Made by a program: the position numbers and the translations under genes | Assembly: GCA_035551355.1 (NCBI GenBank) | Contig: DASZNF010000078.1 | Span: forward strand, 52,748 to 116,747 | From: DATATV01 sp035551355 | GTDB taxonomy: Bacteria > Actinomycetota > Actinomycetes > Mycobacteriales > Pseudonocardiaceae | DNA: 64,000 bases | Direction: 5' to 3' | Part shown: one piece after another, positions 53,959-62,373 of the stretch | Layout of the letters: every line of letters starts with the position of its first letter | Numbering within the stretch: the stretch's first letter is position 1 | Notes under the pieces: generated by a model | Told to the model about the DNA's origin: nothing | What the model saw: only the letters and a program-made list of their open reading frames with translations | Database searches by the model: none

Positions 53959-53962
53959 CCGG

Positions 53963-54025
53963 TCAGCGCGACGGCGTTGTCAGCGCGACGGTGTTGTCAG
54001 CGCGACGGTGTTGTCAGCGCGACGG
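53963..54025. repeat. Tandem 17-bp repeat over the 3' end of the oxidoreductase gene
   Basis: Three full copies of TCAGCGCGACGG(C/T)GTTG and a fourth partial copy. The TCA of the last copy is the stop codon (TGA on the minus strand) of the LLM oxidoreductase gene, and the following bases are its last codons. The gene end has thus been duplicated in tandem by slippage. Confidence 0.85.
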
Positions 54026-54883
54026 GGCGATGAGCTCGTCGGCGACCCAGCGGGCGACGTCGGCCGGGAAGGGGCTGGGCAGGCCGAGGACAATGTGGGG
54101 GAAGCCCGCGTCCAGCGCTTCCTTGATCGCCGCCCGGGTGGTGGCGGGCTGGTCGTAGGACGCGGCCAGGTGGATGGAGCGGGTGATCTCGGCCGGGTCG
54201 CGGCCGATCTCGACGCAGTAATCGTCGAGCATGGCGCTGCGCTCGATGACGTCGTCGATGTCGCCGCCGGGAATGTTCCACAGATCGGCGTGCTCGGCCA
54301 CGACTCGCAGGGTCGCTTTGGCCCGGCCGCCGATCATGATCGGCGGATGCGGGCGCTGAATGGGCTTCGGGTTGCCGAACGCGCCGGTGAGCTGGATGTA
54401 CCCGCCTGCGAAGTCGAACGGTTCGGGCTCGGTCCACAGTCGCTTGATCACCGTGAGGGCCTCGTTGAGGTTGCCCACGGCGTGCCCGGTGTCGTGGAAG
54501 GGCAGGCCGTGCGCGGCGTACTCGCGGCGGGCGATCGGGTGGCTGGGCCGGGAACCGACGCCGATGCCGAAGTCGAGACGGCCGCCGGAGACGACGTCGA
54601 CGGTGGTGGCGATCTTGGCCAGCATGGCCGGCGGGCGGAAGCGGTTGCTGGTGACCAGCAGGCCGAGGCGCAGTCGCTGGGTCTGGACGGCGAGGGCGGA
54701 CAGCATGGTCCAGCCTTCGAAGATCGGGCCCTCCGGGTCGCCGCCGATGGGCATGAGGTGGTCGAACAGCCAGGCGTGCTCGATTTCCGGAATGGCGTCG
54801 GCCTCGCGCCAGACGCGCAGCAGGTCGTCGTAGCCGACCTGCTGGGGGGCGGTGGCGATGCCGAAACGCGGGGTGGTCGACAT
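54014..54883 (-). CDS. LLM-class flavin-dependent oxidoreductase
   Basis: A 289-residue luciferase-like monooxygenase-family protein (FMN or F420). Features are FGIATAPQQVGYDDLLRVWREAD, LMPIGGDPEGPIFEGWT, LGLLVTSNRFRPPAMLAKIATTVDVVSGGRLDFGIGVGS, and PHPPIMIGGRAKATLRVVAEHADLWN. F420-linked forms are common in actinomycetes. The start at MSTTPRFG (54883) is preferred to a longer frame. It is divergent from a TetR gene with an operator between them, so it is probably induced by a xenobiotic-like ligand of that regulator. Confidence 0.9.
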   Translation of the reverse strand: MSTTPRFGIATAPQQVGYDDLLRVWREADAIPEIEHAWLFDHLMPIGGDPEGPIFEGWTMLSALAVQTQRLRLGLLVTSNRFRPPAMLAKIATTVDVVSGGRLDFGIGVGSRPSHPIARREYAAHGLPFHDTGHAVGNLNEALTVIKRLWTEPEPFDFAGGYIQLTGAFGNPKPIQRPHPPIMIGGRAKATLRVVAEHADLWNIPGGDIDDVIERSAMLDDYCVEIGRDPAEITRSIHLAASYDQPATTRAAIKEALDAGFPHIVLGLPSPFPADVARWVADELIAPSR

Positions 54884-54971
54884 GGTTCGGGATCCTTCCG
54901 TCGCGCGGTGGCGAAGACCGAGGTGGCCGGGGGTTTGGTTGCCGGGTCCCTGATCTGGCATGATGGGACAA

Positions 54972-55012
54972 GCGGAACCGCGCTCCGCTAACTATACGGA
55001 GCGATGTTCCGC
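54972..55012. promoter_or_regulatory. TetR operator between divergent genes
   Basis: Imperfect inverted repeat with 16-base arms, GCGGAACCGCGCTCCG and CGGAGCGATGTTCCGC (14 of 16 match), spaced by CTAACTATA. It lies between the LLM oxidoreductase and TetR starts. Typical size and symmetry for TetR dimers. Confidence 0.8.
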
Positions 55013-55045
55013 TTCGCAAGGGCGGGGACCGGAGAGAATGGCGCG

Positions 55046-55651
55046 ATGAACGACAGCGAGGAGCCCACCAGCGGGCGCGGTGCGACGGGCGCGGGCAAGG
55101 CGCGGCCGAAGCGGGCGGATGCCCGGCGCAACGAGAAGACGCTGCTCGACGCGGCCGCCGCCGTCTTCGTCGCGTCCGGCGTGGACGCGCCGGTCCGCGA
55201 CATCGCGGCCAGGGCCGGGGTCGGCATGGGCACGATCTACCGGCACTTCCCCACCCGGGCCGATCTGATCATCGCCGTCTACCGCCATCAGGTCGAGGCA
55301 TGCGCCGCGGCCGGCCCCGAATTGCTCGCCGCGAGCGCGAGTCCGCACGCCGCGCTGGCCCAGTGGATCAACCTGTTCGTCGACTTCCTGGTCACCAAGC
55401 ACGGTCTCGCCTCCGTGCTGCGCTCCGACGAACCCGGTTTCGACGCGCTGCACAGCTACTTCCTGGACCGGCTGGTGCCGGTGTGCGGCCAGTTGCTCAA
55501 GGCCGCGGCCCAGGCCGGTGAGGTTCGCTCGGACCTGCGCCCGCTCGAACTGATGCGCGGCGTCGGGAACCTGTGCATCGGCGCGGACACCGACCCCCGC
55601 TACGACGCCCGCCGGCTGGTGGAAGTCCTCGTCGCCGGGCTGCGCAAGTAA
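55046..55651 (+). CDS. TetR-family transcriptional regulator
   Basis: A 201-residue regulator. Its N-terminal DNA-binding domain has TLLDAAAAVFVASGVDAPVRDIAARAGVGMGTIYRHFPTRADLIIAVYR. A helical ligand domain follows (WINLFVDFLVTKHGLASVL ... YFLDRLVPVCGQLLKAA). ATG 55046 is preferred; ATG 55004 in frame lies inside the operator. It probably represses itself and the divergent oxidoreductase. Confidence 0.9.
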   Translation: MNDSEEPTSGRGATGAGKARPKRADARRNEKTLLDAAAAVFVASGVDAPVRDIAARAGVGMGTIYRHFPTRADLIIAVYRHQVEACAAAGPELLAASASPHAALAQWINLFVDFLVTKHGLASVLRSDEPGFDALHSYFLDRLVPVCGQLLKAAAQAGEVRSDLRPLELMRGVGNLCIGADTDPRYDARRLVEVLVAGLRK

Positions 55652-55654
55652 AAG

Positions 55655-58600
55655 CTAGGGTCGGCCGCTGCGCGCGGTCGGACCCTCGCCGACCAGTTCG
55701 AACGCCTGCCACATCGACGCATATAACCCGCCCGCGTCCAGCAGTTCGTCGTGTGAGCCGATTTCGGCCACCCGGCCGGCGTCCAGAACCACGATCCGGT
55801 CGGCGGTTTTCGCGGTCTGCAACCGGTGTGCGATGACCACCGTGGTGCGGTCCCGGGCGACTCGCTGCATCGCCTCGGTGACCCGGGCCTCGGTGACCAT
55901 GTCCAAATTGGACGTTGCCTCGTCCAGCAACAGCACCGCCGGATCGACCAACTCGGCCCGGGCCAGCGCGATCAGCTGGCGCTGACCGGCCGACAGTGAA
56001 CGGCCGCGTTCGGTCAGCTCGTGCAGGTATCCACCGGGCAGCGCGGCGACGAACTCGTGCGCGCCGACCGCGCGGGCGGCCGCCTCCACGTCCGCGTCCT
56101 GCGCATCCGGCCGCCCGTAGGCGATGTTGTCCCGGATGCTGCCGGTGAACAGGAAACCCTCCTGCGGCACGTAACCCAGCCGGCGCCGGAATCCGCGCAG
56201 ATCCAGGGTGCGCAGGTCGTGGCCGTCGATGCTGACCCCACCGGAGTCGGGATCGTAGAAGCGGGCCAGCAGCTTCATCACGGTGGACTTGCCCGCGCCG
56301 GTCTGGCCGACCATCGCCACCGTCTCCCCCGCCCGGATGCGCAGTTCGATGCCGCGCAACGCCTCCGGCGGTCTGCTGCCGCCCGCGGTGAGCGTGGGCA
56401 GCCGGGAATCCTTGGGGCCACGACGTTCCGGCCGGGCCTTGATCGCACTCGGATAGGCGAAGCGCACCCCGGTCAGCGCCAGTTCTCCGTGCAGCGCCCC
56501 GGGTTCCTGCGGGTGCTCGGGCGTGGGAGTGAGGGTGTCCAGGCGCATCAGCTCGGCGATGCGGCCCACCGACACCCGGGTCTGCTGCCAGGCGTCGAAC
56601 ACCTGGGACAGCTGCTGGATCGGCGAGAAGAACATGTCGATGTAGAGCAGGAACGCGATCAGCGCGCCCGCGGTGAGGTGCCCCGAGGCGATCAGCCCGG
56701 CGCCGACGCCCAGCACGATCGCGTCCGCGCCGGCCGAAATGAACTGCACGAACGGGAAGTAGACGGCCACCAGCCGTTGCGCGGCCACCCGGGCGGCCAG
56801 GTAGTCGCGGCCCAGTTTGTGGAACCGGGCCCGGGTGGCGTTCTCATGGGTGAACGCCTGGGCCTCGCGCACCCCGGACAGGCTCTCCTGGAAATCGGCG
56901 TTGACGATGGCGATGCGTTCCCGCGCCAGGTCGTACAGGGTGGCCGCCTTGCGCCGGAAGATCACCGTGCCGATGGCCAGCGGGATCACCACGGTCAGCG
57001 CGCACAGGCCCAGTTCGGGATTGATGATCACCAGGGCAACGCCCACGCCGACGAAGGTCACGCTGGACACCAGCGCGGCCAGCAGGCCGTTCTCGATCAG
57101 CGACTCGAACTGGTCGACGTCGGTGGTCATCCGGGTCATGATCCGGCCGGCCATTTCGCGTTCGTAGTAGTCCAGCGACAATCGTTGCAGCTGGGCCCAG
57201 ATCCGGATGCGCAGCGAGAGCATGATCCGCTCGGCCGCGCGGCCGGTCACGAACGTCTCGCCGATCTCGTCGATCAGGTCGGCCAGGGTGACCACCAGGA
57301 ACAACGCGGACGCGCCGAACAGCACCGCGCGCGAACCGGTCATCACGCCGTTGTCGATGCCGGTCTTGACCAGCGCCGGGCCGGCCAGCCCGGCCAGCGC
57401 GTCGATGACCACCAGCAGCAGACCCACCAGCAACGGGCGGCGGAACTCGGAAAGCAAGCCCCGCAGGGAAAAGCCGCGCTGGTGGCGGGATTCCCGTGGC
57501 AGGTCGACCTTTGCGTGGTCCCGCACGGCGGGCAGCGCCGCCACCCGGGCCAGCAGTTCCGGGGTGGGCGCCAGGTTCAGCTTCCAGCCGCCACCGCTGC
57601 CGCCCAGCCCCGGTCCGATGCTGGGCGCGCCGATGGTACGCGACGCGGCCCGGGGCCGGCCGGTGTCGCGCTCGCCGGTCCAGGCCGAGGCGGTGGTGCC
57701 CACGCTGATCGAGGCCAGCGCCTCGATGCTGTCCCCGATCCGCTCGGCCGCCTGTTCGTCCAATCCGGACAACAGGGTCCGGTACAGCGCGCTGCGCTCC
57801 AGCAACTGCTCGTGCGTGCCGTCCTCGACGATGCGGCCCTCGTCCAGCACGATGATCCGGTCGGCCAGGTGCAGGGTGGAGCGGCGGTGCGCGATCAGCA
57901 GCGTGGTCCGGTCGGCCAGCACATCGCGCAGCGCGTCGTGGATGGATTCCTCGATCTTGGCGTCCACCGCCGAGGTGGCGTCGTCCAGGATCAGGATGCG
58001 CGGATCGGCCAGGATGGCCCGGGCCAGGGCGATGCGCTGACGCTGGCCGCCGGACAGGGTCAGGCCGCGTTCGCCGACCGTGGTGTCGTAGCCATTGGGC
58101 AGCGCCGTGACGAACTCGTGCGCGCTGGCCGCCCGCGCGGCCGCCTCGATCTGGTCCTCGGTGGCGTCCGGGCGGCCATAGGCGATGTTGGCGCGGACGG
58201 TGTCGGAGAACAGGAAACTGTCCTCGAAGGCCATGCCCACCGCGCGGCGCAGCGAGGCCAGGGTCACCGAGCGCACGTCGTGCCCGTCCACCTCAACTGT
58301 GCCGGAATCCGGGTCGTAGAACCGGGAAATCAGCATGGCCAGGGTGGATTTGCCGCTGCCACTGGGCCCGACCACGGCGACCCGCTCGCCCGCGGCGATG
58401 GTCAGGTCGATGCCCTCCAGCACGGGGTGCCCGGTGTCGTAACCGAATCGCACGCCGGTGAACCGGACCTCGCCCCGCGGTGCGGGCAGCGCCACCGCGT
58501 CCGGCTCGTCGGCCACCGCGGGCGCCAGGTCCAGCAACTGGAAGATGCGCTCCACCCCGGCGCGGGCCTGCTGGCCGATGGTCAGCACGCCGGCCAGCTG

Positions 58601-59536
58601 GCGGGCCGGGGCGACGAACTGCGCGACATAGGTGGAAAAAGCCAGGAAGGTGCCCAGCGAGATGTCGTGCCGCAGGGTCATCCAGCCACCCAGGGCGAGG
58701 ATGGCCACCTGCCCGATGGCCGGGATGGCCTCCAGCAGCGGCTGATAGCGCGACTGCAGCCGGACCGCACGCATCCGGGAGCCGTAGAGGGTCTTGGCCG
58801 CGCCGGCCAGCCGGGCCAGTTCCCGGTCCTCCTGGCCGAACGCCTTGACCACGCGCACGCCGTTGACGTCCTCGTCCACGATCTGGGCCACGTCGCCCTC
58901 GCGCTGCTGACCGTCCCAGGTGGCCGGGAAGACCTTCCAGCGCATCCGGTAGGACACCCCGATCACCACCGGCACGATGACGAAACTGACCAGCGCCAGA
59001 AGCGGCGACAGGAACAGCATGACCACCAGCGACAGCAGCATCAGCAGCACGTTGCCGCCCATCAGCGGCATGAAGTTCAGCAGGCCCTGCACCAGGGTGG
59101 AGTCGGAGTTGGCCCGGGACACCAGCTGGCCGGTCGGCATCCGGCTCAGATTGGCCAGGTCCATCGCCTGCAGGTGATCGTGCATGGCGTTGCGCAGGTC
59201 GTACTGCACGCCGAGGCCGACCTGGCCGCCTCGGTAGCGCCGGATGTAGGCGAAGCCGAAGCCGGCCAGGCCGACCACGACCAGCAGCACCAGCCACGGC
59301 CACAGAGCCGAGTTCCGTTGCACGATCACGCCGTCCACGATCTGCCGGGCGATCAGCGGCACCACCGTCTGGCAGGCGCTGCCCAGCACCGCGGCACTGA
59401 CCGCGAGGAGCACGTTTCGCCGGTGCCGCAACACATATCCGCCCAGCCTGCGGATCCAGCCGGGCTGAGCGGCGGTGGACTTCGCGCTGCCGGACTCCGG
59501 GGCGGCCGCGGTCGTCGACCGCTCGGCGCGGCTCAT
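55655..59536 (-). CDS. Single-chain ABC exporter with two membrane and two ATPase domains
   Basis: A 1293-residue fusion of two exporter half-transporters (TMD-NBD-TMD-NBD). NBD1: Walker A GPSGSGKST, signature LSGGQRQR, Walker B ILILDDATS with Asp where the catalytic Glu is usual. NBD2: Walker A GQTGAGKST, signature LSAGQRQ, Walker B VLLLDEATS. Only one site is thus fully canonical. Such pumps export drugs, lipids or natural products. The start ATG 59536 overlaps the MarR gene stop (ATGA), making a MarR-regulated operon, which suggests efflux of a toxic compound sensed by the MarR protein. Confidence 0.9.
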   Translation of the reverse strand: MSRAERSTTAAAPESGSAKSTAAQPGWIRRLGGYVLRHRRNVLLAVSAAVLGSACQTVVPLIARQIVDGVIVQRNSALWPWLVLLVVVGLAGFGFAYIRRYRGGQVGLGVQYDLRNAMHDHLQAMDLANLSRMPTGQLVSRANSDSTLVQGLLNFMPLMGGNVLLMLLSLVVMLFLSPLLALVSFVIVPVVIGVSYRMRWKVFPATWDGQQREGDVAQIVDEDVNGVRVVKAFGQEDRELARLAGAAKTLYGSRMRAVRLQSRYQPLLEAIPAIGQVAILALGGWMTLRHDISLGTFLAFSTYVAQFVAPARQLAGVLTIGQQARAGVERIFQLLDLAPAVADEPDAVALPAPRGEVRFTGVRFGYDTGHPVLEGIDLTIAAGERVAVVGPSGSGKSTLAMLISRFYDPDSGTVEVDGHDVRSVTLASLRRAVGMAFEDSFLFSDTVRANIAYGRPDATEDQIEAAARAASAHEFVTALPNGYDTTVGERGLTLSGGQRQRIALARAILADPRILILDDATSAVDAKIEESIHDALRDVLADRTTLLIAHRRSTLHLADRIIVLDEGRIVEDGTHEQLLERSALYRTLLSGLDEQAAERIGDSIEALASISVGTTASAWTGERDTGRPRAASRTIGAPSIGPGLGGSGGGWKLNLAPTPELLARVAALPAVRDHAKVDLPRESRHQRGFSLRGLLSEFRRPLLVGLLLVVIDALAGLAGPALVKTGIDNGVMTGSRAVLFGASALFLVVTLADLIDEIGETFVTGRAAERIMLSLRIRIWAQLQRLSLDYYEREMAGRIMTRMTTDVDQFESLIENGLLAALVSSVTFVGVGVALVIINPELGLCALTVVIPLAIGTVIFRRKAATLYDLARERIAIVNADFQESLSGVREAQAFTHENATRARFHKLGRDYLAARVAAQRLVAVYFPFVQFISAGADAIVLGVGAGLIASGHLTAGALIAFLLYIDMFFSPIQQLSQVFDAWQQTRVSVGRIAELMRLDTLTPTPEHPQEPGALHGELALTGVRFAYPSAIKARPERRGPKDSRLPTLTAGGSRPPEALRGIELRIRAGETVAMVGQTGAGKSTVMKLLARFYDPDSGGVSIDGHDLRTLDLRGFRRRLGYVPQEGFLFTGSIRDNIAYGRPDAQDADVEAAARAVGAHEFVAALPGGYLHELTERGRSLSAGQRQLIALARAELVDPAVLLLDEATSNLDMVTEARVTEAMQRVARDRTTVVIAHRLQTAKTADRIVVLDAGRVAEIGSHDELLDAGGLYASMWQAFELVGEGPTARSGRP

Positions 59537-59985
59537 CGGCCGCTCCGGTTCTTCTCGGCGAACTGGTGGCGTTTCCCGGCGAGCCGGTCGTCGATGGCCT
59601 TTCCCAGCCACACCAGCGAATCCAGCAGGTTCTCCCCACCGGGGGTGCGGGCCAGCAGGTCCTGTAGCCGGGCGACCATCTCGGTCTCCACCCCGTCCAG
59701 CGCGGCCCGGCCCTTCGCGGTCAACCGCAGCACCGCGACTCGCTGGTCCTCGGCCGTCGGGGTGCGGGTGATCAGGCCGCGCTGGGACAGCGAGTCAACC
59801 GCGGCGCTGATCGTGGGCTTGCCCAGCGCGAGCCGGGCGGCCACCCAGCTCGCCCGCTCGTCGCCGGAGGCGATCGCGGACAGCACCCGGTAGTGGGCCA
59901 GGTTCAGCTCGCCGGAGGCCCGCTCCAGCAGGCGCGAGGCGCGGGCCAGCGCACGCACGGCGGCGACACTCGTCGGATCGGTCAC
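59533..59985 (-). CDS. MarR-family regulator of the ABC exporter
   Basis: A 150-residue MarR protein with winged helix (LNLAHYRVLSAIASGDERASWVAARLALGKPTISAAVDSLSQRGLITRTPTAEDQRVAVLRLT) and a C-terminal dimer helix. Start GTG 59985. It precedes and overlaps the exporter gene. An imperfect repeat GTTCG-N5-CGAAC lies upstream (60007-60021) and may be its operator. Confidence 0.88.
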   Translation of the reverse strand: MTDPTSVAAVRALARASRLLERASGELNLAHYRVLSAIASGDERASWVAARLALGKPTISAAVDSLSQRGLITRTPTAEDQRVAVLRLTAKGRAALDGVETEMVARLQDLLARTPGGENLLDSLVWLGKAIDDRLAGKRHQFAEKNRSGR

Positions 59986-60115
59986 GCCACCAGCGTAGCA
60001 AACTGGTTCGACCGACGAACATTATCCGGAATCAGCGCAGGTCAGTCGCCGGGATAACGCACCAGCCAGTGCCCGTCGGCCGGCGGCTCGGGGCCGAGTT
60101 CGGTGAGCGCGTCCA

Positions 60116-60205
60116 TCAGTGGCGCACCCCGTCCGGGCCGAACTTCTCCCGGATCTGCTCGATCGAGTCGAATTCAATGGCCGCGCCGAGCGCGTCCCCG
60201 GGGGG
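60116..60205 (-). pseudogene. Fragment of an ADP-ribosylglycohydrolase gene
   Basis: A short minus-strand stretch encodes GDALGAAIEFDSIEQIREKFGPDGV before a stop. It matches the N-terminal signature of ADP-ribosylglycohydrolases (GDALGxPVEFxxxxxIRxxFGPxG). The rest of the enzyme is absent. A 24-codon frame (MDALTELGPEPPADGHW) follows and may be another remnant. Confidence 0.6.
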
Positions 60206-60209
60206 TGGC

Positions 60210-60635
60210 TCAGCCGATCAGCGCCTGCACACCCAGCACGATCAGCCCGGCCAGCTTGAGCACCTCAAGGCCGAGGTAGGCGAAGTGTGCCCGGGAGCGG
60301 GGCGCGTCCTGACCCGCGAGCACCGCGTTGGACCGGCGGTTGAGCACCGGTCTGACCGCGCCGAGCTGCACCACCAGCAGCACCGCGACCACCAGCGCGG
60401 TGGCCAGGATCGGCCGGGGCACCCCGCCCAGCAACGCGGTCAGCACCACCACGATGGCGAACAGCCCCTCCACCGCGTTGAGCGCGCGGAACACCAGCCG
60501 GCCGATACCAAGGCCGATGGCCAGGGTCACGCCGGGCGCGCGGAACCTCAGCGGCGCTTCGAGGAACGACATGGCCAGCACCATGCCGATCCAGGTGAAG
60601 CCGACCGCGGTGATCAGCGCGGTCATCGTGGTCAC
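60210..60635 (-). CDS. Small integral membrane protein
   Basis: A 141-residue protein with four membrane segments (about 5-25, 45-68, 75-98 and 118-140), resembling DUF4149-like actinobacterial membrane proteins. The start is GTG 60635 with GGAGGGG upstream. The conserved feature visible is a Phe-Leu-Glu-Ala-Pro after the first helix (SFLEAPLRFRAPGV), typical of that group. Function unknown. Confidence 0.65.
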   Translation of the reverse strand: MTTMTALITAVGFTWIGMVLAMSFLEAPLRFRAPGVTLAIGLGIGRLVFRALNAVEGLFAIVVVLTALLGGVPRPILATALVVAVLLVVQLGAVRPVLNRRSNAVLAGQDAPRSRAHFAYLGLEVLKLAGLIVLGVQALIG

Positions 60636-60664
60636 GGTGACCCCTCCGAACTACTCCGACCGAC

Positions 60665-60823
60665 TCAGGACTCCACCGATTCCGCGGGCAGTTCCGCACC
60701 GCAGCGCGGACAGCGCACGGCCGCCCGCTGCTCCACGAACAGCCCGCAGTCCGGACACACCCGATTCAACCAGCACACCGGATCGCCCCCGGAATCCGGT
60801 TCCCCGGCCCGCGGCCCGGTCAC
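60665..60823 (-). CDS. Small zinc-ribbon protein
   Basis: A 52-residue protein read from GTG 60823, which overlaps the stop of the DUF488 gene (GTGA). Two CxxC knuckles (CPDCG and CPRCG, 15 residues apart) form a zinc ribbon; an extra Cys precedes them (VCWLNRVCPDC). The coupling and the knuckles support a real gene. Function unknown; possibly a nucleic-acid or protein adaptor. Confidence 0.65.
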   Translation of the reverse strand: MTGPRAGEPDSGGDPVCWLNRVCPDCGLFVEQRAAVRCPRCGAELPAESVES

Positions 60824-61200
60824 GACTTCCGCCGGTTTTTCTTCCCCCGCAACACCTCGGCCAGCACCGTGGCGTGGCTGTGCCCGACATCGCGGGTGGC
60901 GGTGAGCAGCGCCACCGGCTTGTCCCCGGCCAGGTCGCGCAGTTCGGCCGGCGCCTGCGCGCCGTCCGGTTCATCCGGTCCGGCGCGGTAGCGGTCGGCG
61001 AACCGGGCGAGCTTCTCCGGTTCGTGCCCGAACCAGCGGCGCGACCCGGTCGACGGGGCCGCGTTCTTGGCCCACACGTCGACCGAGGCCGCCGCCTTGC
61101 TCAAGCCGCGCGGCCGGAGCCGGTCCACCAACACGCGGACACCGTCCGACGACTCGGTCTCGTCGTAGACCCGGTGCACGGTGATCGGCCGCGCGGGCAT
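60820..61200 (-). CDS. DUF488 family protein (YeaO-like)
   Basis: A 126-residue DUF488 protein: RVYDETESSDGVRVLVDRLRPRGLSKAAASVDVWAKNAAPSTGSRRWFGHEPEKLARFADRYR followed by LLTATRDVGHSHATVL. Family function is unknown, with a conserved VDRLxPRG core. AGAGGTGA precedes ATG 61200. It overlaps and probably co-expresses the zinc-ribbon gene. Confidence 0.85.
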   Translation of the reverse strand: MPARPITVHRVYDETESSDGVRVLVDRLRPRGLSKAAASVDVWAKNAAPSTGSRRWFGHEPEKLARFADRYRAGPDEPDGAQAPAELRDLAGDKPVALLTATRDVGHSHATVLAEVLRGKKNRRKS

Positions 61201-61223
61201 GAGATCACCTCTTCGTTCCTCGA

Positions 61224-61865
61224 TCAGCCTCCGGGCAGGGAGGTGTGGATCGAGATGTTCAGCGTCGTGGCGAAGGTCAGGTACATCAGCCAGATACCCA
61301 CCAGGATATGAAGCGCACCAAGAGCCCGCTCCCCCGGATTGAACCCGGGCTTGGCCTCTTCGCCCTCGGCCGACGCCGGAGCCGGCTTCGCGCCGATCTT
61401 GAAGCAGGCGAGCAGTTCGGCGATGTAGACCAGGGCCAGACCGGTGAACAGCACACCGACCGGCCAGGCGCCACCGTGGAAGAACACGGTCAGGCCAAGC
61501 ACGGAGATGATGATGAAGGAGATCGCCATCAGGCCGGTCGGCCGGTTGTCGTTGCCCTGGTAGCGGTTCCAGCCGATGGCGAACCAGTGGATGCCGTAGG
61601 CGGAGAAGGCAAGCGCGGCGGTGTAGAGCGCCGGTTCCTTCAGCGAGCCGAACCAGGTGAGCGCACCGAACAGGTAGACGCCAGTGACGAACTGGCAGAA
61701 ACCGGGCAGCCAGATGCCCCAGACGCCGGTCGCACGGTCCACCGAAGCATCACGCTTGGGGTATCCGAGCAACTCCTGCGGGCCATATATCAAGTAGCCG
61801 GTACCCAGGCCGAAAAAGCCTAGGACAACCGGGGCGAAGGTAGTTGTCGCGAAGGTCACGCTCAC
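61224..61865 (-). CDS. Acetate uptake transporter family (GPR1/FUN34/YaaH) protein
   Basis: A 213-residue protein with six membrane segments of the AceTr (SatP/YaaH) family: FAPVVLGFFGLGTGYLIYGPQELLGYPKRD, WGIWLPGFCQFVTGVYLFGALTWFG, and FSAYGIHWFAIGWNRYQGN. SatP-type proteins carry acetate or succinate. The usual NPxPLGLxxF entrance motif is altered (here FAPVVLGFFGLG). The start is GTG 61865 preceded by AAAGGG. Divergent from the aldo/keto reductase across a region with several palindromes. Confidence 0.85.
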   Translation of the reverse strand: MSVTFATTTFAPVVLGFFGLGTGYLIYGPQELLGYPKRDASVDRATGVWGIWLPGFCQFVTGVYLFGALTWFGSLKEPALYTAALAFSAYGIHWFAIGWNRYQGNDNRPTGLMAISFIIISVLGLTVFFHGGAWPVGVLFTGLALVYIAELLACFKIGAKPAPASAEGEEAKPGFNPGERALGALHILVGIWLMYLTFATTLNISIHTSLPGG

Positions 61866-62373
61866 CTAATATGCCCTTTCTCGGGTGTGCTGGATTGATC
61901 ACGGGGCCACATAGGACTACCCCATCGCCCGACCGAAGTCCAGTCGGCCAAACGGGTTATATCGCGGCGCGATGCAGATGTATCGTGTCACGATCAGTGA
62001 TCACTGCGCCAACGACGGCCGGCCTGACGTGCGCAAATGACGCGCGTGGCCCGTGGCCGGGTATCTCATACCCACAACCGGACAGTTGTCGAGGTGAACA
62101 GTGTCCCTGGCCAACGGTTGGTCCCGGTGGACGGTCACTCCGGGTGATCGACCCCGGAACACCCCTTCGACGCCCGGCGTTTCCGCCCCGTTTCCGCGTC
62201 ATCAACGCTGAACAATTTCTGACGCGAATTGGCGGGTGGCAGGAGAGCCGGAATCAATCCGGGAAAAAGTAGGCCGATCGCCCCGGGCCGCGACCCGACG
62301 TCCACTGTCACCCGATCGGGGCATGGTTGATCAGCGGGTTTCGGTTCCGACTCCGTTGGGTAGCAAACACAGT
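61866..62373. promoter_or_regulatory. Divergent intergenic region with tandem palindromes
   Basis: About 500 bases without a gene. It holds ATCGCG-G-CGCGAT (61961-61973) and ATCGTG-T-CACGAT (61982-61994), two 13-base sites of the same form 21 bases apart, then the perfect palindrome CAGTGATCACTG (61995-62006). Likely operators for a dimeric regulator acting on the acetate-family transporter or the aldo/keto reductase. Confidence 0.55.

Noticed and set aside
53963..54025. Short CRISPR-like array
   Set aside because: The 17-bp units are contiguous without spacers and derive from the end of the adjacent gene.
56021..59893. Plus-strand open frame of about 1290 codons
   Set aside because: Antisense shadow of the single-chain ABC exporter and the MarR gene. 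High GC leaves long antisense frames; the residues are His/Gln/Arg-rich and low in hydrophobic order, with no domain.
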